Of a DNA stretch of 64,000 nt, positions 1 through 11,800 are shown piece after piece. The stretch is from contig NC_049982.1 in assembly GCF_000003815.2 (NCBI RefSeq), forward strand, positions 16,980,691-17,044,690, read 5' to 3'. The notes below the pieces were generated by a model. That model saw only the letters and a list, made by a program, of their open reading frames with translations. It ran no database searches and was not told where the DNA came from. Both the position numbers and the translations under genes were made by a program. Every line of letters starts with the position of its first letter. Position 1 is the stretch's first letter. This DNA is from Branchiostoma floridae. Its lineage: Eukaryota > Chordata > Leptocardii > Amphioxiformes > Branchiostomatidae.

Positions 1-2513
1 AAAAACGTTACAAAAACAGCCGGAGCCTAACCTCTGCTTGGAGAGTAAAGCGACCCTACAGGGCCACAGCAAACTCCTAGGAGGACCAAATTTACACCGC
101 TTAAAGTTTTTGGCAACAGGTATTCGCCACCAAAACATTACGACCACAGAGAATTCAGCGCCAAAGTAATGTAAAATTTCCTACTGTAGTAAGGTCAATC
201 AACAGGTGCTCAAAATCGACCTTCAACATCCAAATTATGCCACCTACCCACTTGATGAAAACACCATCGCAATCTTTCCAGCGGATCTTGAGATATGATA
301 TAATATACCCCAAAAACATCATTCCATTTTTCATGGCGGTAAACAAGGAGGTTTAACCTCCTTGGCGGTAATAAAGGTAACGTTAACGTTAAATGTCTAA
401 GCTACACATTTTGGTAAGTTAGAAAATATTTCAATGTTTTTCAACAGCTAACCCCAACATTTTCCTACAGAGAAAACCCATAGAAAACTGAGCGGTTGAG
501 AAATATATATTTCGCGCCAAAATTTTTAATTTCATGCGAGGGTCTTGTGACGTCATTTTTGTTGTGCAGCGTGTTATCATGACGTGTGCACATAAAGGGT
601 CAGAGGTTAAATCACACGTAGCTCCCGGGACCTCCATACCTGTTGTTTTCCCAGCTGATCGGTCATTTTCATGTCGTTGTTGTAACATCTACGAACTGTC
701 TGCAAGGTGCAAATGTCAGGAACATAGAAGTACGCTATAATTGCGACATCATGGGTTAGAAAGCTGGTTGTGTTAGGTCTGCACGCGCACGTCAGTTAAG
801 GTGCACAAGGAGCCAACCTGCGCTGCTGACAAAACATACTCAGGTACGTAACAGCTGTGCATGTACACAAAAACAAGCGGTACACAACATTCATCCGCGA
901 CCCAACACTCCTTAAAAGTACAAACGTGATGGGAAGTCTCCTTTTGGACATTAGACTGGTGAGGAAATATTGCTACGAGGTTGTGTAATATTAGGTCACA
1001 GTCACATGCAGGTGTTATATTAGTGTGCTGTTAAGGATATTAAAATCGGACATGTTGTTTGAAAGATGGCATATATTGCAGGAAATTCGTTGACATTAGA
1101 ATGCACAAAACACAGTACTCGGGACAAACGTAGCCATGTCGCAGCTTAAAGTCAGGTGTGCATAATTACAGGTGCAATTATTATGTAACCAGGGGGTTTT
1201 CTTTGGTGCATATACATGTAACATTACATATAACTAAGGGGAACGGTCCTGATCCCGACATAGCCCTGATACCAACATATATAGGCTTAGTTCCATTTCA
1301 AACTGGGGCCCAGCCAGGATGTTTGCGGAAATGAAAAATAAAAGTATTTACCAAGGGATATACACAAATTATGCTTATGACTAATTTTGTTTACGTCCTG
1401 TGTGTCTTGTTGCCTTTTATATCATATCTTTAATTTATGAAAGTTACCCGGCTGGGCCTGGGTTGGGAATTGGGACCTAAGCCATTGTTAGAAAAACAAG
1501 CCTTGCAGCATTATACATGCATGACCATGAATCATGAGTACCAACAGCAGTGGACTAAGCTGTTACAGACACTTGTATTCCACGAACAGTTTAAGATTGG
1601 AAGCTATTACTATACGCTGTGACCACTATATCAGAACCTGACAAGTTCAGAGAGAACACCTGAGGAGCCAGCAACATAATAACTGTACAGCCCCAGTTCC
1701 TTGGCGCTTTATCCCCAACAAAAGGGGTATTGCCCAGTACATATCCAGAACCAGAACGACTTCTCCATGGTCACGGGATTCAAAGTCATATGAACACTAA
1801 CGGGAAAAGCATTATGTCCATATTAAAAAATGAATATGTGCAATAAGAAAATCAGAAATGACATCTAGAAAGTTTCATATTTCTTTTCTACATGGTAATC
1901 AGTAGAATTTGTTGCTGTTAAACAGAAGGCTCCATCTAGGTCTCGTACCCAAGGAGCAGAACAGGCACCAGAAAGCATTTTTTCAAACTTTGCAAGTCCC
2001 ACAGTACTGAGTGGCATAATGGAAAAATTGGATTTGGTTGTGACAACAACAAAAATAGTGCAGTGTTCTTTTTCATGTTTCAAATGCTTGTTTTTCATAG
2101 TTCAAAGTAAGGGCGTACCTTTTGTGCTGGAACGTATAACCAACTGTCGCTTCTGTCTACCATAATGCATCAGCACAAAGCACTAAAACATGGACAATCA
2201 ATACATGTGAAGCTTTTTTTTCAGTTAGAAGTATATACAAGATTGAGGCTAATGTTTCTTAAATGTCATATCTTAACAGAAGTGGTGCACATTTGCTTAG
2301 TACATATGTTGGGATTAGGTCCATTCCCATTACTGTTACCATTAGTATCATATTTATGACTTTGACTTTGACTTTATTCAGATCCACTTTTAGCTATTAC
2401 AACAATGTCAAACATTATGTTGCCAGCTTGCCAGCATTCAGTAATCTTATGTTGTACCCACACACTGAATGCCTTGTTTCTACTGCTGCTATTATCATGC
2501 TGTAATATTTCAG
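1..2513. other. Upstream region of RNF141, no protein gene seen
   Basis: Only short, low-quality ORFs occur here and none resembles a known family. A good splice donor (CAG/gtacgt) lies at 843/844, and a good acceptor (atttcag) ends at 2513. A 5' untranslated exon of RNF141 ending at 843 and spliced to 2514 is therefore possible but not shown. One perfect palindrome lies at 344-364. Confidence 0.5.
344..364. repeat. Perfect 21-bp palindrome (CAAGGAGGTT arms)
   Basis: Two 10-base arms, CAAGGAGGTT and its exact complement, are separated by one base. Related hairpins with CAAGGAG/CTCCTTG arms occur at 18161-18184, 37011-37053 and 47309-47329, which suggests a dispersed family of very short hairpin elements rather than a local regulatory site. 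Confidence 0.6.
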
Positions 2514-2615
2514 GACAGATCTTCAGACAGTGTTACCCCCATGTCCAGGTCAGGTCCACTGTACTGGTAGTACAAGTTGAGGAGCTGCACAGCAGGAGGT
2601 GCAGACACAGAGGCT

Positions 2616-5600
2616 ATGGGACAGGATCAGTCCCAGGAACACTATTTCTATGACGATTCGGATGAAATGTGGCACGAGGGTGCAGAAGAGGAACGCTCTC
2701 CCGAACACGAGCTGGAGTCCATCTCCAGCACCCAGTCCCAGGAGGGGGACGCAGGCGTGTACCTGCAGAGTTACCTGCAGAGTAAACTACGGCAGGTATG
2801 TACATCAAGTGTGGGTGGGTGCGGGCAGGATGGGAGTAGCCTTACGAAGTAATGCTTCTACCTGCCCTCCCACTTTTCAGATCCTTTGAGCTTTGTGGCA
2901 CAAACGGTATTGTAATCCTGCGGCTTGGCCATCAATAGGCCGGACCACAATTCTGGCAATGTCTAGCTAGGGTCGACCCCAACTTGGACATGTTGTAAGG
3001 GATTGCATAGTTACATCATTTGGGATGGTGAGGTACAGCCCCATGTATGAGGGAGCTTTAGGCGTAATTCTCTTTGTCAAACCTCTGCAACTAACAGAAC
3101 AAAACACACTTATCGAGAAAAGTAGCGTTACCTGTTGTGCTTGGCGAAACATGCAATTAGTAGCGAAGCTGCATAGCACTGTTTAAAATAAGCTAATGAA
3201 AAAGTATTGTGTTTCATCCTTAGTCTGATGCTCGACCACTTACTATGTGATCAAATTTTACTTTGTCTCACGTGGTAAGACCTCTTACTTTATGATATAT
3301 TGGGCAAATATTCTGCCACTCAAGCTTTTGTTAACAAGTGTCTGACCGTTCAGCAGGGAAGCACTGATTTGGACAGATAAATGTGCTGGACACCAGACAG
3401 TGAATATGGTCACGGATACCCAATGTTGTGTTTCTCCCCTGCCACAGGGTTCTGATATGGTACTTGCAGTTCAGGGCCGGCTGCAGAAGCATGCAGCTAT
3501 CTTGAGGAAGATTGCAGTGCTGGATTACAAGGACCTACAGGATGCAGTGAAGGAGCTGAATGAAGTGTAGGAACAGATTCTTCACTTAACCTGGTGTACT
3601 TTAGCACTGATATCAAGAAAAGTTGCTGGGATCTTACAATAGAAGAATGGAATTTATGGCTGTAACATTAATAATCTGCTTCCCAATGTATATGCCTATG
3701 CACCCTATCTGTATCCTTTATAGCTGGTATAACTGCCCTTCGGCGTAACACACCAGCTTCGTAGGCACAATTGGCACAGCAGCTGATGTTTATATTACAC
3801 TGAATGACCTGTCACACCCAACTCTTTGCACATCTAGCTGCAAGCGTAAAAAGAGGAAATATACTACCCTGTACATCTATTATTACTAATGATGTAAACT
3901 ACTGCTGTAAACAGCTAGTTGCATTTTATTGTACATGTATATCAACACAATCTGTAATGTGGAGGATGACAAAGATTCATAAAAAAGATTCTAATAAAGT
4001 AGGCTTGAACATGTTTCATATCCTAGGAAACATTGGCAGAAAAGCTATTAAAAATGAAAACCCTGGAACTGGATGGCATGCAGTCTTGGTGCCTGAGTAA
4101 AAAAAAATTCATTTGAAAGTGTTGTTTAGCAATATGGCTGCTGAGGACCTTTGAACTTTGATGCTGTGCTTGTATCATGTTCCTTGTCTCTTGTAGTGGA
4201 TGTCCATGCAAAACAGATAGTTCAGATCTAACAGGAAGTGTTCTCTCCGTTTGCAGAACCAAGACGTTCAGTGAGGTGCAGGGTAAGCACCTGGTATTCA
4301 CAATTAAGAAGGGCACAGATGAAGGGGCACTTTGGAAGGCGACTGTCAGAATTAGATGTTTAAAGGTAAAGTTAACATTTCTAAGATATACAGAGCCTCT
4401 TTGCTTCATTGGAATTATTTTTTGAAGAACAGTTTCCATCTTGTTGTCTTAATTTTTTTTGGTTGCATTGTATCTACTCACACCATTGGTTTTTAAGTCA
4501 CATCATGTTATGATGACAAGTGTAGGTTTAAACTTGTTCTGAAACGTGGCAGCCTATGAATGATACATGGTGCCAGATAATTGGACGGCCATGGTTGAAT
4601 TGGTGCATAATTACAAGTGACCACCTGCTGATGTGTACAGCATATTCTATACAGCTCAAAAAAGTGTGATCTTATTCAATTTTCCAATGTACTGACCTTA
4701 TTCTACTACAAATGAAGATGGTGCTAACGTCCCTGCTTCCCTGTGGCAGATTGACTCTGTTTGTGGAAGAATAGAGTCCACGCGGCTGCTGAACCTGAGA
4801 CAGTTCATCGCCGTGTACAACACAGTTCTGCAGCAGGCCGAGGCTGCGGTAGGCAAGCAGGGGAAAGAGCCGAGTACAGGAGGGGATGGCACGGGTGAGG
4901 AGGAGACCCCTGCTGAGTTGCAGGCCTCCATCATCTTTACAGGGTAGGTTTGTGTTGTCATACCTGCTACAACAGACATAAGGACACACATAATGTATGC
5001 AGGCATGTAAAAGTTACTGTTTAATGATTTTTGTCACTCATAAGCTATTTTAAGTGTACCTTATCAATTACAATCTAGGAATGTCATCCTCATGTCAGAT
5101 TCAAACTCAAGTTCATGTCCCTAATGTTTCCCACATTTCCAGACTGCAGTCTATGCAGGAAGAAGATGACAACGAATGCTGTATATGTATGGACAGGAGG
5201 TCAGAGGTCATCCTTCCCTGTACACACAGTTTCTGTCAGGAGTGCATCGACAAATGGTATGTACACTTCTTGTCTCTTTGCAGTACAGTACTTCCTTGCA
5301 ATTGGTACTTGTGGTTGTTGCAGTTTGTGACTACAAAACGGCAAGGTATCAAAGTCTGTCGCAATCAATGGAAAATGCAGACTTCAAGTTGCACGCACAA
5401 CTGTTCTTACAGTATTGGCTTCAACAGAATTGTGATGTTGAGGCTGGTAAGATTTATGTAGAAAGAATACAAACCAGGTTGCTTCTTTCCCAGTATCTGA
5501 ATACTCTCAGTTTTTCTCATCTCAAATACTCAATTTAGCTAGCTGGCATTGCCACTTGGCCAGTTGCATTCCCACTATGGAAGTGTTCATCTGTTTCTGC

Positions 5601-5756
5601 AGGAATGTCATACATAACACATGCCCGAACTGTCGTGGGCGGAATGACCCCAAGGACTCCTGGGTAATGCCGGACATGCCGGACAGTCAGGAAATCAGAG
5701 ACTATCTAATGGGTGTCACTGAGGGCAACGGCAATGGAAGTCAGAAATTGAAGTGA
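2616..5756 (+). CDS. RNF141: RNF141-like RING finger protein
   Basis: Coding exons are 2616-2795, 3448-3566, 4257-4365, 4750-4943, 5143-5256 and 5603-5756, joining in frame to 289 aa. The start is the ATG giving MGQDQSQ, which matches the MGQ start of vertebrate RNF141 and leaves Gly2 for likely N-myristoylation. The middle carries the family block [18 protein letters not shown] (exon 3) followed by the [12 protein letters not shown] segment (exon 4). The RING is C3HC4: [20 protein letters not shown] in exon 5 and then NTCPNCRG in exon 6, so the last zinc ligands sit across an intron. Vertebrate RNF141 is 230 aa; this copy is longer mainly in the acidic N-terminus. Likely an E3 ubiquitin ligase by its RING; the substrate is unknown. 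A 5' UTR exon may begin at 2514. It converges on the large minus-strand gene at 7734. Confidence 0.9.
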
Positions 5757-6963
5757 TAAATGAATATCTGGCATGAGCTCTTGATAATAATACATGCATA
5801 TTTTACCACAAGAATCAGTGGTCACTAGTCAGTTGAGACTGTCATAAAATCAGCCGACTTTCAGTGCTTAAGTTGCAACTTTCTGCTTGTAGAAAAAGGA
5901 TGATTTGTGTGACATATTCCCTTTATAAAGGGACATGTCTGGATCCATAGCAAGTAGCAAGAGCAAGACCTTTCACTTCATAACATGTGAATTTCCATAC
6001 CAATTTTGGTCATGTGCATGATGTATATACCCAAATGGATTATACATTGAGGCTGTTGATCTTCATCCGTGTCTGAAAGTCATGGTTTCTCCACACTGGG
6101 AATTAATCTCTCTATATAAGCAATATCTTACATTCATTTCGTCATACCATTGTTATTCATAAAGTGAATACATGTATTATGCTTTTCAAATGCAAATTAG
6201 GCAGCAATAGGAGTCAATCCTAGAGGTTACTGATGCTCAGGGTGTATAAAACAGCTCTGGAAGCTTACTATGTCAGCTTGGGTGTAATCAAGTTAGTTTA
6301 GTGTAGTTGAAGTGAGGAGATTGTGATTTTTTTTTGCTAGAAAGGAATGTTGTGTGATATCGTGTACAAACAAAAGCTGGGCAAGATGTTTCTTTCAAAA
6401 TAGTGGTGGTGAGACAGCATGCTTACATTATGCCTTTTTAACACAAGACATGTCAGCTATACGTCTATGCATTACATTGATTTAATCCAAGATCTAAACA
6501 TTGGTGACATGAGAGTTATTGTAAGTAATGTAGGGTGACAAAAAGTGTTTGAATGTAAGTGAAAGAGAAACTAAGTTACTAATTTAAAAAGATATGATGA
6601 TATGGTATAGACATTACTTTTCTGCAGTCAGACGTTAACATAGGGAGTGATGAATTTCAGAAATGGAGAATACCTGAAATAGCATGGACATGCATTGTAT
6701 ATAATGTCTTTGAAACAAGCAAAAGCTTCCATACATTGTCACAAATTGACAGTTTGCCTGTGATGGTCTGTATTGACTGCTATAGCAATAACAAAGACCA
6801 TTATGTTGTGTGTAAAGTAATGTATGACCTATTGATTTTACCAATACATAGAGAGCAATATCGCATTCTTGGCTGAAATATCTGGTCAAAGTGTTAGAAT
6901 ACTAGGATCCACTGTTCTGACAATGTAATACATTGTGAAATCTGGCACAAGATAAAACAGAGA

Positions 6964-6969
6964 AATAAA
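6964..6969 (+). terminator. Candidate poly(A) signal of RNF141
   Basis: This is an AATAAA hexamer about 1.2 kb past the RNF141 stop. I noticed no earlier canonical plus-strand hexamer after the stop. Transcript ends would be needed to confirm it. Confidence 0.35.
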
Positions 6970-7198
6970 AGATAAACAGATATATTTGTTGTTTGTTGAT
7001 CAATCCTGACAAGGACAAGGATTAAAACTTGCCATGCTGGTAACCAATCAATGGTAAGTTTGATAACAACAGTAATATTGCTTGGCATATTTCCATCCTG
7101 TTTACATCGCAACAAAATGCACAAAACATTAAACATTATAATCTATTGGGGTACATATTCAAGTTCCATGATACTTAAGTGCCAGAATAGGACACAGG

Positions 7199-7204
7199 TT
7201 TATT
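7199..7204 (-). terminator. Candidate poly(A) signal of the giant mucin-like gene
   Basis: AATAAA on the minus strand lies about 530 bases past the stop codon at 7734-7736. Its position suits the 3' end of the minus-strand gene. Confidence 0.4.
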
Positions 7205-7733
7205 AGAGAATGTAGAAAAGGGTACTTTTTTTAAAACTAAAAGACCAGGATTGCAACACAGTACCCTACATTTCAACCCTAAAAGATGTGGACTCCGTAT
7301 TTTGAGCAAAATAATTACAGCTTTTACTGTGTTTGTAACAAGTGAAGGACTACAATTCAAGCAATCATTATGAGAACTTTGTTTAAGAGTTTGATAAGTG
7401 CGATAGTATTAACATGGACTCTGAAAATCTGATACCAATAAAAACACCACAGTATGACTGTAGCAATACCATTTAGTGACTTAGCTATGTTCAACTGTTT
7501 TTTTCTAATTACATCTTATGAACCAGTATTAACTCATTCTGCCAGTTCATTCTAGTGATGAATGTCACTCAAAATGTCTGAAAATAATCTCCAAATAATA
7601 TCCAGTTCAAGAGATTGAATTATCCTTAAATACCATTCCTAAACTAACTAAAACATCAATAGTGCAAAGTGTTTTCTTGGTTGGCTTAAACAGGTTCTTG
7701 ATAAAGGAAAGCATACTGAGAACCCTGTATGTC

Positions 7734-8845
7734 TTAAGAAGAAGGCTTTGCCTCCTGACATGTGTCACAGTAGCAGGCATCTATCCTTCGATAGTTGTAG
7801 GTAGTAGAGGTGCCATCAGTACACTGCATGGGGACAGCCACATCTGTCCAGGCCTTGTCCTGACAGCATGTGCACTCATGGTTCATGTCATGTGCTGTGA
7901 AGAAAAGAGATTTCTATATCACACATGTGATCTTATCCAACAGAATAAGATTTTGAGTAGGCTTGACCAAAAAATAATGGCTTGTTTGAGCATGTACTGT
8001 AATCTAAACAAGTTTGGGTTGATACCTGGGATGATATAAAACATCTGATATTCTCTACACAGCTGCAGTCCAGGTAGATCTGATTTCTGACCCTCCATTA
8101 TGCCTAATTAAATATAATTGCTTATTCTGGCTTGCCCAACATCCATCCAGTTACAGCCCCGGCCACACGGAGTTTGTGTTGCACAGACTACATGTTATGA
8201 CTGTACCAAAATATATTTACTTTAACCTGAATTCCATGCTCTAGGACTAGGAGAACAATAGATACATTTCTAAATAATACGCATTGCTTTTCTTGCATTT
8301 ATTAACCAGTGATTCCTTTAGTCGTAGCTGTGTAAGACCAAACTGTAAAGGTGCACTCTCACTGCACTTGTGTCAAGCTTGCGTCACTGCGGAGTTCGAA
8401 AGATACTCAACGAATTTCAGAAATAAAGAATGAATTTTCTTACTTTTTTGTGTATCTTGTCATCTTCTAAGTCATACTTTTACGTATTATGCAATATCTA
8501 AATTATAAAAAATTGGAGAAAATAACAAAGCAGTGATGCAGTGAACGATCCCCGGAGTGACACAAGCTTAAGGCAAGTGCAGTGAGAGTGCACCTTAAGG
8601 TTTGATCCACTCAAATTGGGAAGGACCCCAACTCTTTTTCGTAAGAGTGGCCATCTTTAACTTGCTTGAGACATGGTTCTTCTCAAAGACGAGGTATGCA
8701 TGTATGAACAGGTGTCTCTCACCTTGGTACATGACGCTGGACCTGCACCTTCCCTCGCACCATGTGGTGTTGACCGTGCTAACACTGGTGCACTCATCAA
8801 TCTGCAGGGTCTCCTCTTTGGTAAATACTTTACAGCTTTCCCTAC
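7734..8845 (-). other. C-terminal cystine knot (CTCK), last two exons
   Basis: Exon 8723-8845 reads ETLQIDECTS, VNTTWCEGRCRSSVMYQ, and exon 7734-7894 reads HDMNHECTCCQDKAW through IDACYCDTC to the stop. The spacing (CEGRC, then CTCC, then CYCDTC) is that of the vWF and mucin CTCK domain, which dimerises those proteins through their C-termini. The two exons join phase 1 to phase 1, giving the continuous MYQAHDMNHECTCC. Its presence shows that this is the true protein end. Confidence 0.92.
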
Positions 8846-11800
8846 CTGTTGACAGGCGAAACCAAATGTATTACATAAGAGTCATAAGTAAGCAAGACTG
8901 AGAAAGGTACATTTGTACAGGGATCATCTGTGCAAATTCTTGTCAGGGCCTAAACTTTGATTTTGGCTCGTCAATGAAGGTTCGACATCGAGGTAATAAG
9001 ATACACCAAAAAGCAATTACTTAAGCAACTGGATATGATTTTGTAAACGGTTAGACGTTTCAGACAGCCATCCGGCATCTGGAGAAATCTTGCTGGAGAG
9101 AGTTTTTATATCCTAGCTGTAAATTGATGTGCAAAAGAGATCTAGCTGTAGAACCAGTTTATTCTAACTATCAATTAAAATGCAAAAAGAGGAAGACAAT
9201 TTTTAAGTAGTTTAAAGGAAACAAGGTTAAGACAAGTTAAGACTAAGTTGATGGAAATGAGTTAATTAGCTCCTCTTGTTTGAATTGATTTTGGCTTTTT
9301 ATTTTTTTCATCCAACATAAGGCAACAAGGAGATGTTTCCTACTTACAGTTGGTATCATCATACACCTTGCAGCATCCATCGGTAGTATTAACTTCCTTC
9401 AGCAGCTCCACTGGGCAGTTTCTTGGGGGGATGAGTGATGGACAGGGTCTGGTCATGCACTGCTCCACTGGCTGACCATTCATCCAGCTACATGAGCAGG
9501 TCCTGCAGTGGTCACTCTGATCAGTCCACTCTGTACCAACCTATGGACAGGAGAAGAGATATATGTAATACTGTAGTGTAGAATCTGTGAAATCAAGGTT
9601 GAAAGTTTTAGTGAGTGAAAGATGACAAAAGCACAAGACCAGGTGCATGGATTGTGGAACACATTTACATACTGGGTAGGTGATGTTGAGTTGCACGCAG
9701 ACAGGTTCCCGAGTGCAGTTGACATGCTTGCATCCACATTCGTCCTCGTGGACAGTCTTGCTGTAGCCAAGAGGGCAGGCGGTCTGGGGGTCAGGAGGGC
9801 ACAGGCTTGTCCTGTTCAGACAGTCGATGTGATGAAAGCCAGTTGTCGTATCTATTTGTACTGTGCACCGACACAGCTGACAAGGGCCGTCATTCCAGCT
9901 GGAACCAACCTACACATAAACATCCCAAAAGGTATGAGTTTCCTACAGTGGCAGTTTTAAGAATGAGCTTCTACTATGTATTTAGTTTAAACTTAAGATA
10001 CTAACAAAATGCAATGATTTAACATAACATCCCAACTCTGAATTAGTAAAGCCATCCCCCAAATCAAGGTATTTTAACCCTCTCCCTACTTTTGTAGCCT
10101 TTGAGCACCAAATAACAATTTGGTTACTGTGCTATGTAGCAAAGAGAATGTTGTATATTTGATACACAAGACCAAGAGGAGTAGAGTTTAACATCAAAAT
10201 CCTTTGGCACATTTCCATGGTAACATCCTTTGGTCTGATGGCTGGAACTATCCTTGGTGCTGAAAGTTATGACAAGAGCTTTCCACTGAATAGTACAATT
10301 GCACGAACCTGATGAACTGTATCCTGGTACACACAGACAGGCTCCTGTGTACAGTTGACATGTTCACAGCCGCACTGGTCCAACAGGACAGTCTTTGTGT
10401 AGCCAATAGGACAGGACTTCTCCACAGCTGGGCACAAGGAGGAAAGGTCCACACACTCCACCCAGTGGAACCCAGTTGCCCTGTCCCATTCGTCTGTACA
10501 ATCACAGCGCTCACAGGGACCCTCATTCCATGTGGATCCAATCTACCAAAGAAAATGGACATTATTATTAGGACTGAAAACTGTGTTTTGTGTAGCTGTA
10601 GAATAATTTTGTTGTGGGAAGGATTTGCCTGTCAATTTAGTGAGATTATACATGAATTTACCTGATGCTCCGTGTTGTGATGCACACAGACCTGCTTACG
10701 AGTACAGTTGACAAGGCTGCAGCCACATTCGTCCTTCGTGATGGAAATGCCGTAGCCCACAGGACAGCTTTCCTCCACATAGGGACAGCTGCGCTGCACA
10801 CAATGTACCTGGTAGAACTGTGTGACCTGGTCACGGTCATTTGTGCACTGGCACTGATCACAGGCTCCTTCATTCCAGCTGGATCCAATCTACAGTAGGA
10901 ATATAGCTCAAAATGTTAAAATCCATGTGAACTGCTGTGTGTGGGAATGAGCCTTCTATCTTCTGGTAATTACATTACAGATGAATTCTTTTCCATTTGT
11001 CAGAATCCCAACCTACTCAACTTGACAAGAGTCTGATGCTTAGACAAACAAATGTTATGGTCAATGTAAACACCATGAACAGACATGGATCTTACTACTG
11101 CACACATGAGAACATTAAATCCAACTCTATAAATTACCAAGTTGATTGTACCTAATCAAATTTTGGATGAAAAAAGAATATTAGATGATGGCCTTGCTGC
11201 TCAAATGCCTTCTATCTTAGAGTATTAAATGTACTTAATAAGTGGGCAAGCTAAGATTTACTCTACCTGATATGCAGCACCCAGATGTACACAGACTTGC
11301 TCCTGGGTACAGTTGACAAGCTCACAGCCACACTCGTCAACAGAAATGACCTTACTGTAGCCAACAGAGCAAGTGTCAGGTGGAGGGCAGACTGTGCGAC
11401 GTTTGGAACGCCGTACTACATGAAAGCCACTGTTCTGGTCCACGTCTGGGGTGCATTCACACTTAGCACAGGGTTCTTCAGTCCACACAGTTCCAACCTG
11501 AGTACAAAAGAAAGGGTACTTGTTCACAGCTTAGTGTCAGAACCCCCCCCCCCCCCCCACACACACACACACACAAAAAGAAAATTACATTGTACGTCAA
11601 AGTGAGGTACACATGACATGTACTTACCCCAAACTCCATGTTCTGGTACAGACACACATTCTTACGTCTGCAGTTTCCATGGCCGCAGCCACACTCATCC
11701 TTGCTGATAATCAGGTCATAACCAATAGGACAGGTCATGTCCACAGCAGGGCATGGCCTGGGCTCACAGTTCAGGACATGGAAGTTGGTGGTCAGATCTA

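Larger units (their letters stand above)
5757..7733. other. Convergent 3' UTR / intergenic region
   Basis: This stretch lies between the stop of RNF141 (+) and the stop of the giant mucin-like gene (-). It is AT-rich and has no convincing ORF. Each gene has one candidate poly(A) signal here (6964 on plus, 7199 on minus), which would give long 3' UTRs of about 1.2 and 0.5 kb that end facing each other without overlapping. Confidence 0.6.
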
